A DNA stretch of 64,000 nt. Source: CAWCUU01 sp963798855 (GTDB lineage: Bacteria > Gemmatimonadota > Gemmatimonadetes > Longimicrobiales > RSA9). A program made the position numbers and the translations under genes. Under the pieces are notes generated by a model. That model did no database searches and had not been told where the DNA came from. It was given only the letters and a program-made list of their open reading frames with translations. The stretch is taken from NCBI GenBank assembly GCA_963798855.1, contig CAWCUU010000004.1, positions 310,001-374,000 of the forward strand, given 5' to 3'. Positions 1 through 7,014 of the stretch are shown here, piece after piece; the stretch's first letter is position 1; the number at the start of each line of letters is the position of its first letter.

Positions 1-74
1 GCGGGATCATCGGCGAAGCGATCGACGTCCATCGATGGACTGTCGCCCACGGGATCGACCTGCCGGTCGACTGA
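1..74 (+). CDS. C-terminal end of an unrecognised protein (partial)
   Basis: An open frame enters from the window edge in phase with base 3 and ends at TGA 72-74, giving about 23 residues ending in HGIDLPVD. Third codon positions are mostly G or C, as in the real genes of this window, so it is probably the tail of a real gene. No family can be named from so little sequence. The dehydrogenase-like remnant that follows is in the same frame, so this could also be an upstream piece of the same decayed gene. Confidence 0.35.
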   Translation, partial: GIIGEAIDVHRWTVAHGIDLPVD

Positions 75-77
75 CAG

Positions 78-290
78 GTGGTCGTTGAGCTCAACGTCGT
101 AGCGACGCTCGCCCCGGTGCGTATATGCGCAGGTGAGCGAACAAGACACATCCTCCGAGCCCTCGGAGAGTTCCGACGGCTCCGTGTCAAGCTGTTCACG
201 TTCCGCAGCCTGCCTCTCGAGAAGGCGGCGGGCGCCCACCGGGCGCTCGAGGGGAGAGCGACAAAGGGAAAGGTGCTGCTCATTCCCTGA
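78..290 (+). pseudogene. C-terminal remnant of a zinc-type alcohol dehydrogenase/quinone oxidoreductase (MDR family)
   Basis: The last 30 or so residues read LPLEKAAGAHRALEG followed by GKVLLIP, the typical end of medium-chain dehydrogenases/quinone reductases (a PLE..A.AHR.LEG...GKVVL pattern). The preceding residues (GEFRRLRVKL) fit the 'GRLRV' stretch of the family. Upstream there is no Rossmann motif or zinc site, only an in-frame TGA at 72-74 and unrelated residues. I therefore read it as the surviving 3' tip of a deleted gene. The family match is recognised by eye only. Confidence 0.45.
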
Positions 291-319
291 GGCTCGTCGC
301 CCGCCCCTGAGCGATCCTT

Positions 320-796
320 TCAGAGCAGCGGCTTGAACACCATTGCGAACACGGCAGAGAGCAGCAGCAGCATGTTCAACGCGTTCAGCCGCACCAGCCT
401 CTGCCGAAGCCCCTGCGCCCGGTCCGTTGCGCCGTTCCCGATTCCGGTCCCCCCGCTCCCGACAGCCACGACCAGCTCCTCGTTCGTCCGGCGCAGCAGC
501 GTGGCGCCGAGCGCCGCCGAGCCCACCATTGCGATCAGGCCCCACCCGACCCACAGCGGCACGTGCCCGTGCATCAGCGCCACCAATCCGAGCCCCGTCA
601 GCAGCGTCGTTCCCGCTGCCGGACCGAGGACCACCTGCCCCAGCGCTGCGCTCTGGCGGGCGACCAGCGAAGCCATCAGCCCGTCCTCCTCGCCCGCCAG
701 CCTGGCAGCCAGGATCGTCAACATGAACGCACCCCCGACCCACGTGATCACCGCCGATACGTGCAGGAACTTCAGAAGGTTGTACAGAGTGAACAT
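320..796 (-). CDS. DUF2269-like integral membrane protein
   Basis: A 158-residue protein with about four hydrophobic segments (near residues 8-30, 48-75, 78-98 and 138-157), starting MFTLYNLLKFLHVSAVITWVGG. The early His-Val...Trp-Val-Gly-Gly pattern is seen in DUF2269-type predicted membrane proteins. ATG 796 has a GAGGAG ribosome-binding site. It is transcribed divergently from a TetR regulator over a 93-bp AT-rich gap containing a palindrome, so it is probably that regulator's target. No enzymatic function is known for the family; transport or stress-related membrane function is only a guess. Confidence 0.7.
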   Translation of the reverse strand: MFTLYNLLKFLHVSAVITWVGGAFMLTILAARLAGEEDGLMASLVARQSAALGQVVLGPAAGTTLLTGLGLVALMHGHVPLWVGWGLIAMVGSAALGATLLRRTNEELVVAVGSGGTGIGNGATDRAQGLRQRLVRLNALNMLLLLSAVFAMVFKPLL

Positions 797-832
797 CGTC
801 TCCTCTCACGAACGTCGCCCATTCGGCCGGCG

Positions 833-887
833 TTGCGCGTGCCGATTTTAGACACTATGTTTATACATATCGTATAAGTCAAGGGGA
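833..887. promoter_or_regulatory. Divergent promoter region with TetR-type operator candidate
   Basis: The operator candidate is TTATAC-ATATC-GTATAA at 861-877, a perfect 6-bp inverted repeat with a 5-bp centre. On the plus strand TTGCGC (833-838) and TATGTT (856-861) are 17 bp apart. On the minus strand TTGACT (complement of 877-882) is 17 bp from CATAGT (complement of 854-859), so the palindrome fills the minus-strand spacer. The ribosome-binding site AGGGGA for the regulator is at 882-887. An AT-rich palindrome in such a GC-rich genome is good evidence for a regulatory site; the link to the neighbouring TetR protein is inferred. Confidence 0.5.
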
Positions 888-889
888 GC

Positions 890-1489
890 ATGGCATCGCC
901 CGCGAAGCAACGACGCACCAGCACCGAGACGCGCAGGCGCATACTCGACGCCGCCCGCGATCTCGCGGTGGACCAGGGCTTCAGCGGCTTCACGGTCGAG
1001 AAGGTGGCGGAGCGCGCCGGAGTCTCGCGCCTGACGGTCTACTACCAGTTCGGCTCGAAGCCCGATCTGCTGGAGTCATTGCTGGACCATATCGCGGAGC
1101 GTGGACGCGTCGAACGGCTGAAGGGGGCGTTCCTCGAGGCCGATCCCGTTGCGGCGCTGGACCGCTTCATCGACGTGTTCTGCGGTTTCTGGGCGTCCGA
1201 CCCGGTGGGGATCCGCCGTCTACGGGGGTGGGAGGCGTCCGAGCCGGCGGCAGGCGAGCTCGCCCACGACCGCGACGCCTGGCGGCGGCGAGGGGTGAAG
1301 AGGCTGGTCGATCGGATCGCGGGCGCGCGAGAAGGGCCGATGGCGATGCAGCTCTCCGATGCGGTGGACGTGCTGTATGCACTGACGAGCTTCGAGAGCT
1401 ACGACGGGCTCTCCCGCGTCGGTCACGGCGAGGCTGAGATCGCGGCGCTGTTGAAGCGCACGGCCCGTACGGTGCTGGGGGTGGAATAG
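890..1489 (+). CDS. TetR/AcrR family transcriptional regulator
   Basis: A 199-residue one-component repressor type. Residues about 10-60 form the TetR helix-turn-helix: TRRRILDAARDLAVDQGF, then FTVEKVAERAGVSRLTVYY and FGSKPDLLESLL. The remaining 130 residues are the usual variable ligand-binding/dimerisation domain (GLLSRVG-like end, VLYALTSFESYDGL). ATG 890 follows AGGGGA closely. It faces the DUF2269 membrane gene across a palindrome, the standard layout for autoregulation plus control of the divergent gene. The ligand is unknown. Confidence 0.9.
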   Translation: MASPAKQRRTSTETRRRILDAARDLAVDQGFSGFTVEKVAERAGVSRLTVYYQFGSKPDLLESLLDHIAERGRVERLKGAFLEADPVAALDRFIDVFCGFWASDPVGIRRLRGWEASEPAAGELAHDRDAWRRRGVKRLVDRIAGAREGPMAMQLSDAVDVLYALTSFESYDGLSRVGHGEAEIAALLKRTARTVLGVE

Positions 1490-1537
1490 GCCAGACTTTG
1501 CCGGGGAGGTTCGGCAGCGCGGCTCTCGCTCTCCCGG

Positions 1538-2470
1538 CTAGCGTCCCCCCCGGAGCCCGAGGAGCAGGTTCAGGATCCTGCCGCGCAGGAGTCCGGATTC
1601 CCCCCCTTCGCGGGCCGACGAGGGCACCATGCGGGTGCGGGCTGGCCCGCCCGCCTCGGGGGCGGCTCGCCAACGCCGGCGCGGCGGGGCGCTCGTAGGT
1701 CCGATTCGATTCGGAGCGGGCCGCTGCGCCGCCGGCGCCACCCAGGGCTCCATCCTCCCGCGAACGGCGGCGATGAGCGCCTGCGATTCCGCCGACGGCT
1801 CGGACTCGTACGTCTGTCGGAGCTTCAGCTCGAACCGGTCGTACTCGTGGAGAGCCGAGGCCCGGTCGCCCGCCCGGTCCAGCAGCCCGATGAGCCGCCG
1901 CGATGCCTGCTCGTCCATGGGCGCCATCGCCGTGGCGCGCCGCACCCAGCGCAGCGCCTGCGCGGAGTCGCCGCTGGCCTCCTCGTGCAAGGACAACGCG
2001 CCCGCGGCCGCCGTAGCGAGCGCTTGCAGGCGAGCCCGCTCCTCCTCGAGCCAGCGCTCGAACCCTCCCGCGGCGGAGAGATAGACCCCGTCGAGCAGGG
2101 GACCGCGGTAGAGCTCGAGCGCATCCGCCGGTCGTTCCTCCTCGAGAGCGGTCGCGAACGCGACAGCGTCGCACCAGAGCATTGTCGCGTCGACGCCGAC
2201 CTCTTCCATCCCCCGGCTGCGGATCACGCCATCGCCGAGGGAGCGGCGCAGTATGAAGAGGGCCTGGCTCAGGGCGCCGCGGGCGTGGTCCTGATCGAGC
2301 TCCGGCCAGAAGAGACCCAGCAGGGTGTCGCGGCGCTGGAAACCGCGCGGCCTTGCGAGCGCCAGGTAGCACAGGAGCGCCAGCCGTTTCGGCCGCTGCA
2401 GGATCGCGCTGAGCGGAACACCATCCCACCCTCGCAATTCAATGGAGCCCAGGGTGTGGAGCCGGATCAT
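1538..2470 (-). CDS. Short SARP/BTAD-type regulator without C-terminal TPR part
   Basis: A 310-residue protein starting MIRLHTLGSIELRGWDG, the usual opening of bacterial transcriptional activator (BTAD) proteins: an OmpR-like winged helix (residues about 1-95, LLGLFWPE and ALSQALFILRRSLGD) followed by the helical BTAD domain (about 100-245, YRGPLLDGVY, FERWLEEERARL, YDRFELKLRQTYE.EPS). Relatives in this window (18400-20562) continue into a membrane helix and TPRs. Here the last 65 residues are low-complexity Arg/Pro/Gly and the frame ends 48 bp from the TetR stop, so the sensor half appears lost. Target genes are unknown. Confidence 0.75.
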   Translation of the reverse strand: MIRLHTLGSIELRGWDGVPLSAILQRPKRLALLCYLALARPRGFQRRDTLLGLFWPELDQDHARGALSQALFILRRSLGDGVIRSRGMEEVGVDATMLWCDAVAFATALEEERPADALELYRGPLLDGVYLSAAGGFERWLEEERARLQALATAAAGALSLHEEASGDSAQALRWVRRATAMAPMDEQASRRLIGLLDRAGDRASALHEYDRFELKLRQTYESEPSAESQALIAAVRGRMEPWVAPAAQRPAPNRIGPTSAPPRRRWRAAPEAGGPARTRMVPSSAREGGESGLLRGRILNLLLGLRGGR

Positions 2471-2618
2471 GTCGGGTCCGCCAGGAGAGGGATCACCGCT
2501 CCGTTACCGGGAGGCGGTGAGGGGGCGGTGATAGGCATTCACTAAGATAACACTGGCCGACGCGAAGCGAGCATTCCCCACGCTGGGGCGGCCAGGGTCC
2601 CCTTGAGGTGGAGGAATC

Positions 2619-3515
2619 ATGGCAGTCCGAGACGGCGTGGCAGAGCCCGAATCCCGGGGCTATGCCGATCCGGACGTGCTGGTGAGCACCGCCTGGGTCC
2701 AGGAGCACATTGAGGATCCCGCGGTCCGCATCATCGAGAGCGATGAGGACCCGCTCCTCTTCGGCTCAGGGCACATCCCCGGTGCGGTCCGGATCGACTG
2801 GCAGGCGGACCTCAACGATGCCGTGCAGCGGGACTACGTCGGTCGCGAGCCGCTGCAGCAGCTGTTGCGAGGCATGGGGATCGACCAGGAGACCACCATC
2901 GTCCTCTACGGGGACAAGGACAACTGGTGGGCGACCTTCGCGTTCTGGGTCCTCAGCCTGTTCGGCCTGTCGCGATTGAAGATGAAGCGGCTGGCGATCA
3001 TGGATGGAGGCCGGCTCCTGTGGCAGCAGGAGGGCCGACGGATGACGACGGATGTGGCGCACTACGCGGAGGGCGATATCGTGCTGGGCGAGCGCAACGA
3101 CCGCCTGATCCGCGCCTTCCGGGATGACGTACTGGAGCAGCTCGACCACAGCGGCAGGCTGGTGGACGTGCGCTCGCCGGCCGAGTTCCAGGGCAGACGG
3201 CTCCACATGCCCGGTTACCCGAACGAGGGGGCGCTGCGCGGTGGTCGGATCCCCGGCGCCACGAACATCCCGTGGGAGCACGCGGTGGATTCCGCGACTC
3301 ACACCTTCCGGTCGGCGGGTGAGCTCCGTGCCGGGTACGAAGGCCAGCACGGCCTGACTCCGGATGACGATGTCATCACGTACTGCCGGATAGGGGAGCG
3401 CAGCTCCCACACCTGGTTCGTGCTGGCCCACCTGCTCGGCTTCCGGCACGTCCGCAACTACGACGGGTCCTGGACCGAATGGGGCAACGCCGTGAGGGTC
3501 CCGATCGAGAGGTGA
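2619..3515 (+). CDS. sseA: Thiosulfate/3-mercaptopyruvate sulfurtransferase (tandem rhodanese)
   Basis: A 298-residue protein with two rhodanese domains (about 20-145 and 175-295). The C-terminal domain carries the active-site loop TYCRIGERSSHTWF with the catalytic Cys, and CH-type motifs VDVRSPAEF and GRIPGATNIPW. The N-terminal domain has the inactive YGDKDNWWATFAFW loop typical of this family. It transfers sulfane sulfur to cyanide or thiol acceptors in the cytoplasm. CRIGER is closest to the thiosulfate type of actinobacteria; the mercaptopyruvate type usually has CGSGVT, so thiosulfate is the likelier donor. ATG 2619 has GGTGGAGGA just upstream. Confidence 0.92.
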   Translation: MAVRDGVAEPESRGYADPDVLVSTAWVQEHIEDPAVRIIESDEDPLLFGSGHIPGAVRIDWQADLNDAVQRDYVGREPLQQLLRGMGIDQETTIVLYGDKDNWWATFAFWVLSLFGLSRLKMKRLAIMDGGRLLWQQEGRRMTTDVAHYAEGDIVLGERNDRLIRAFRDDVLEQLDHSGRLVDVRSPAEFQGRRLHMPGYPNEGALRGGRIPGATNIPWEHAVDSATHTFRSAGELRAGYEGQHGLTPDDDVITYCRIGERSSHTWFVLAHLLGFRHVRNYDGSWTEWGNAVRVPIER

Positions 3516-3560
3516 GCAGCCCGCGATCGGCTACCGTTCCTTATGGGAGATCCGTAAACC

Positions 3561-5309
3561 ATGCATGCGCGTCAGGCCTTCCTCCACTGGTTGAGCGACC
3601 TCTCCGCCGAGCTGTACCGGCGGAAGGTGGTGAAGGTGGGCATCGTGTATCTAATGGTCGCGTTCGCCGCGATGGAGGTCGCCGCGAACTTCTTCCCGGC
3701 GCTCGAGCTGCCCGAATCGGCCCAGACACTCGTGGCCGCACTCCTGCTCCTGGGCTTCCCCGTCGCCGTCGCCCTCGCCTGGGCGTTCGAAATCACCGCC
3801 CAGGGGATCCGACTGGAGGTGCCTCTCGGACGGATTCCGCCTCCTTACCCGGCCCCTGCTCCGGTCGGGTATCTGCGTTCGCCGGCGGAGTCCAACCCGC
3901 CGGCTCCAGCGCCGCAGCATGGTGATAGCGGCCCCGTGTGGTCCATCGCGGTGCTGCCGTTCGCGGATCTGAGTCCGGAAGGGGATCAGGAGTTCTTCGT
4001 CGAGGGAGTAGCCGAGGAGATTCGTTACGCGCTGGCCCGGGTGGAGGGACTCCGTGTCGTCGCCCGGTCCTCGTCGCGCGCCCTGCGCGATACCGCCCTG
4101 GATGTGCGGGAGATCGGACGACACCTCGGGGTCAGCGCCGTTCTCGAGGGCAGCGTGCGCAAGTGGAAGGACCGAATGATCGTCTCAGCGCAGCTCATCG
4201 GCGTCGGCGATGGATTCGAGCTCTGGTCGGAGAGCTACGACGGCACGTCGGAGGACATCCTCACGGTCCAGAGCCAGATCGCCGGAGCTCTGATGGCGGG
4301 CCTCGGGCCGCGCCTGCCGCCACGGGGTCCGGTCATCCGGGGGAACACGACGGATCCCGCGGCCCACCGGGCGTTCCTGAAGGGACGCCACCTCAGTGGA
4401 CGACCCAACCTCGGGGAGCTCGACCAGGCGGTGGCCTACTTCCGCAGGGCGATCGAGCTCGATGGCGGGTATGCTGCGGCCCACGTGGGGCTGTCGGACG
4501 CCTACACGATGACGAGCCGGCTCGGGTACAGCCGGCCGCGCGATGCCATGCCGAAGGCGAAAGCCGCCGCGCTGCGAGCGCTGGAGATCGAGCCGGATCT
4601 CTCCGCCGCACACAAGTCGCTCGGCGTCGTCCTGCACCGATTCGATCGGGATCCACGCGCCGCCGAGACGGAGTTTCGCCGAGCCGTCGAGATCGCCCCG
4701 GGGTACGCGAGCGCCCGTTACTGGCTGGGTGAGTTCCTGGTCCTCACGGGGCGGGCCGAGCAGGGTGCCGACATGCTCGAGCTCGCGCAGGACCTGGATC
4801 CCGTCTCCACGATCGGCAGCGCGCACCTCGTCATGGCGTACTCCATGGCCGGCAAGCACGCCCGAGCGACACATCAGGCGGAGGACGCGGTCTCCCTCAA
4901 TCCGCACTCCGCAGCTGCGCATCGGGTGCTCGGGCTGCTGCATCATCGCAACGGGCGCCACTCCGACGCCGTCCACGTCCTTCGGCAGGCTCGCCTTCTC
5001 GATCCGGACGACCCCGAGTCTCTCTCCGCGCTCGCCGTGGCGTGCAGCGCGAACGGCAGCGGCCCGGAAGTGCCGGGTCTGCGCGATGAGCTGCAGCGCA
5101 TGACGGTGCGACGCTGGGCCCTGCCGTACCACCAGGCGGCCCTCGCCGTGGCGCTCGGGGACCACGGGCAGGCGCTGGCCTTCCTCGACACCTGTTTCGA
5201 GGAACGCCTGTTCGACGCCGTGCGGATCGCGATCGATCCCGCCTTCGACCCCCTTCGCGCCGAGCCGCGCTTCCAGCGGCTGATCGAGAGGTGCGGCGCC
5301 ACGCCCTGA
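3561..5309 (+). CDS. TolB-like/TPR membrane protein
   Basis: 582 residues. The N-terminus has two membrane helices (about 21-43 and 57-78), followed by a linker rich in Pro. A TolB amino-terminal-like domain follows (about 130-250: IAVLPFADLSPEGDQEFF, VARSSSRALRD, VLEGSVRKW, LWSESYDG). The rest is a series of tetratricopeptide repeats (YFRRAIELDGGYAAAHVGL, then RALEIEPDLSAAHKSL). Proteins of this design often carry a winged-helix domain at the start; none is visible here. The role is unproven; signalling or envelope scaffolding is likely. ATG 3561 follows TGGGAGAT. It shares its architecture with 46417-48159. Confidence 0.8.
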   Translation: MHARQAFLHWLSDLSAELYRRKVVKVGIVYLMVAFAAMEVAANFFPALELPESAQTLVAALLLLGFPVAVALAWAFEITAQGIRLEVPLGRIPPPYPAPAPVGYLRSPAESNPPAPAPQHGDSGPVWSIAVLPFADLSPEGDQEFFVEGVAEEIRYALARVEGLRVVARSSSRALRDTALDVREIGRHLGVSAVLEGSVRKWKDRMIVSAQLIGVGDGFELWSESYDGTSEDILTVQSQIAGALMAGLGPRLPPRGPVIRGNTTDPAAHRAFLKGRHLSGRPNLGELDQAVAYFRRAIELDGGYAAAHVGLSDAYTMTSRLGYSRPRDAMPKAKAAALRALEIEPDLSAAHKSLGVVLHRFDRDPRAAETEFRRAVEIAPGYASARYWLGEFLVLTGRAEQGADMLELAQDLDPVSTIGSAHLVMAYSMAGKHARATHQAEDAVSLNPHSAAAHRVLGLLHHRNGRHSDAVHVLRQARLLDPDDPESLSALAVACSANGSGPEVPGLRDELQRMTVRRWALPYHQAALAVALGDHGQALAFLDTCFEERLFDAVRIAIDPAFDPLRAEPRFQRLIERCGATP

Positions 5310-5360
5310 GGAGGGCGGCTTACCGCAACCGGAGCGGCGCTCAGTCATCGGGCTCGGTCA

Positions 5361-6038
5361 TCAGCGCACGACCTTGAAGTTGAACATCGGCGTGCCGAGC
5401 GCCGTCATCAGCCGGATCCACAATGGCAGCAGCATCTCGGTGCCGCGCGCGTTGCCGATGTCGCCGAGATCGATCACGTCCTTCCAGCCGAACCACTCGT
5501 CGAGCCAGCGTGCGACTCGCCGCTTCGCCTCCGCATCATCGCCGCATACGAACATGGTGTGCTCGCCGCCACCGACCCTCCTGGGGTCCGTCATGACGAA
5601 CGTGTTCGTCGTGTTCAGCGTCTTGACGACCTTCACATCCGGGAGCGTCCTCTGAATCTGCTCGCCGAGAGAGTCGTCGTTGCAGACGGTGAGCGTGGGC
5701 GGCATCCCCCTCGAGAAGTCGAGCGGGTTCGCGACGTCGATCAGGATCTTGCCGCTCAGGTTCGCTGCGCCCGCCAGCCGCAGGGCCTCCAGGGATCCCG
5801 TCCCGCTCGTCGCGTTCACGACGACCTCACCGTGGATGGCGGCATCCGCGAAGGTGCCGACGCGGCCGCGTCCGTCGGTCTGCTGCAGCCACTCACGCAG
5901 CGATTGGTCGCCGTGCCCTCGCTTGACGTCCAGCGCATTTGGCGTTCGCGTGCCGAGCACGACGTCGTTGCCGGCGCGCGCCAGCGCGGCGCCGAGGTTC
6001 TGTCCGACGATTCCCGAGCCGATGATGCCGATGTTCAT
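5361..6038 (-). CDS. NADPH-dependent F420 reductase-like NAD(P)-binding protein
   Basis: 225 residues from ATG 6038. The start MNIGIIGSGIVGQNLGAALA is a Rossmann nucleotide-binding loop (GxGxxG), followed by VLGTRTP, whose Arg fits NADPH preference. Further family-like stretches are VVNATSGTGSLEAL, LIDVANPLDFSRG and KTLNTTNT. It fits the NADP_bind/F420-dependent oxidoreductase family. Since F420 use is not expected in this lineage, it may act on another flavin or small substrate. The frame extends upstream to 6392 through repetitive DNA; the Rossmann start and family length argue for 6038. Confidence 0.8.
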   Translation of the reverse strand: MNIGIIGSGIVGQNLGAALARAGNDVVLGTRTPNALDVKRGHGDQSLREWLQQTDGRGRVGTFADAAIHGEVVVNATSGTGSLEALRLAGAANLSGKILIDVANPLDFSRGMPPTLTVCNDDSLGEQIQRTLPDVKVVKTLNTTNTFVMTDPRRVGGGEHTMFVCGDDAEAKRRVARWLDEWFGWKDVIDLGDIGNARGTEMLLPLWIRLMTALGTPMFNFKVVR

Positions 6039-6045
6039 TTGAAGT

Positions 6046-6135
6046 TCGAAGAGTGAAGAGTGAAGTTCCTGCTCGAAGCCTGTGAAGTACGAAGTGTGAA
6101 GTACGAAATCTGCGGGGTCGGCTGCGACGTGTGAA
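6046..6135. repeat. GTGAAGT-rich short tandem repeats
   Basis: GTGAAGTACGAAGT at 6082-6095 is followed directly by GTGAAGTACGAAAT at 6096-6109, and looser copies of GTGAAG occur at 6052, 6059 and 6130. The tract is AT-richer than its surroundings and lies in the leader of the F420-reductase-like gene on the minus strand. Its function is unknown. Confidence 0.6.
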
Positions 6136-6158
6136 GTGGGTCGACGCTCGGGAGGATC

Positions 6159-6578
6159 ATGGACGCAGGGGCTGTACGCGTGCTGGGGTGGGGCAGCGTG
6201 GGACTCGCGGTGGTGGGGACCGCGGCACCGCGACGACTCGGACGGGCGTTGGGCTACGGCGAGCGGCCGGGCCTCGTCCTCGCTCTCGCGGCGCGCGACC
6301 TGGTGGTGGGGGTGGGGCTGCTCGCCTCGGCGCGGCCGCGTCCGTGGGTGGTCGCGCGCCTGGCGAGCGAGGTCGCGGACACGGTGCTGCACGTCGGCGC
6401 GGCGGCCACCGGCGCCTTCGACCGCAGAAAGGCGATCGCGATCGGCGCCGGGGCCGCCGCAATCGCCGCGGCGGAGTGGCTGCTGCTGTCACGCCAGCAG
6501 GCGAGCCTCAGCGGCGCGGCCGGCAGCCGGGGAAGCCGAAACGACCGAGCACCCGCTCGAGCGGACAGAAGGCGGTGA
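6159..6578 (+). CDS. Small hypothetical membrane protein
   Basis: 139 residues, with hydrophobic segments near residues 5-22, 38-55 and 85-108 and basic loops between. It begins MDAGAVRVLGWGSVGLAVVG. ATG 6159 has GGGAGGA immediately upstream, a good ribosome-binding site. I do not recognise the family with certainty. The last 24 residues (Arg/Gly/Ser-rich) overlap the 3' end of the convergent DUF2892 gene by 71 bp, so the true tail may be shorter-lived or unstructured. Confidence 0.6.
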   Translation: MDAGAVRVLGWGSVGLAVVGTAAPRRLGRALGYGERPGLVLALAARDLVVGVGLLASARPRPWVVARLASEVADTVLHVGAAATGAFDRRKAIAIGAGAAAIAAAEWLLLSRQQASLSGAAGSRGSRNDRAPARADRRR

Positions 6579-6711
6579 AGCTGGATTGCGCCAGGTTGAA
6601 GCCGACGAAAGCGGTCAGCAACAGCCACCATGGATTCACGAGCACGGCCAGCGCCAGCGAGAGCAGGACGAACGTGCCTGCGAAGCGGCGGATGATGCGA
6701 TCTTCACACAT
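6508..6711 (-). CDS. YgaP-like DUF2892 inner-membrane protein
   Basis: 67 residues matching the small DUF2892 family: an N-terminal RIIRRFAG segment, a first helix FVLLSLALAVLV, the NPWWLLLTAFVGFNLAQS turn and helix, then the conserved FTAFCPLERVL motif with its Cys. These proteins are two-helix membrane hairpins, in some species fused to rhodanese. ATG 6711 has GGAGG at proper spacing. The 3' end overlaps a convergent gene. It is separated from the PII-like efflux gene start by the end of that gene 12 bp upstream, so it may be the last gene of the efflux operon. Confidence 0.85.
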   Translation of the reverse strand: MCEDRIIRRFAGTFVLLSLALAVLVNPWWLLLTAFVGFNLAQSSFTAFCPLERVLGRFGFPGCRPRR

Positions 6712-6723
6712 TGCTGCCTCCGT

Positions 6724-7014
6724 CTAGAAGAAGAGCTCCACGGGCATCACGGCGACGTGCAGCCGCTCGTCGCCATCCAGCGCCTCCGACTCGGCACGTA
6801 GCGCGACCACGAGCTCCTCCACCCGCTCGTCCGGCACCGCGCTGAACAGCACCTCGGACTCCCCCGGCCACGCGCGCGTGCCGGCGCGGCGGCCGGTCGA
6901 GCCGATCCCGTGCGCGTGATCCATCTCCGTGTAGCCGCCCACCTGATGCTCCTCCAGGAGATCCTGCACCAGGTTCGGGCGCGCGCCGCTGTAGACGATG
7001 AGCAGCAGCTTCAT
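6724..7014 (-). CDS. PG0541-type PII-like transporter-associated protein
   Basis: 96 residues beginning MKLLLIVYSGARPNLVQDLL, with GGYTEMDHAHGIGSTGRR and a C-terminal half VLFSAVPDERVEELVVALR. Size, fold pattern and position match the small PII-like proteins found behind RND pumps (PG0541 family). The ATG overlaps the TGA of the RND gene (ATGA at 7011-7014), so translation is coupled. PII folds sense small metabolites or trimerise on membrane transporters; regulation of the pump is inferred, not shown. Confidence 0.75.
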   Translation of the reverse strand: MKLLLIVYSGARPNLVQDLLEEHQVGGYTEMDHAHGIGSTGRRAGTRAWPGESEVLFSAVPDERVEELVVALRAESEALDGDERLHVAVMPVELFF

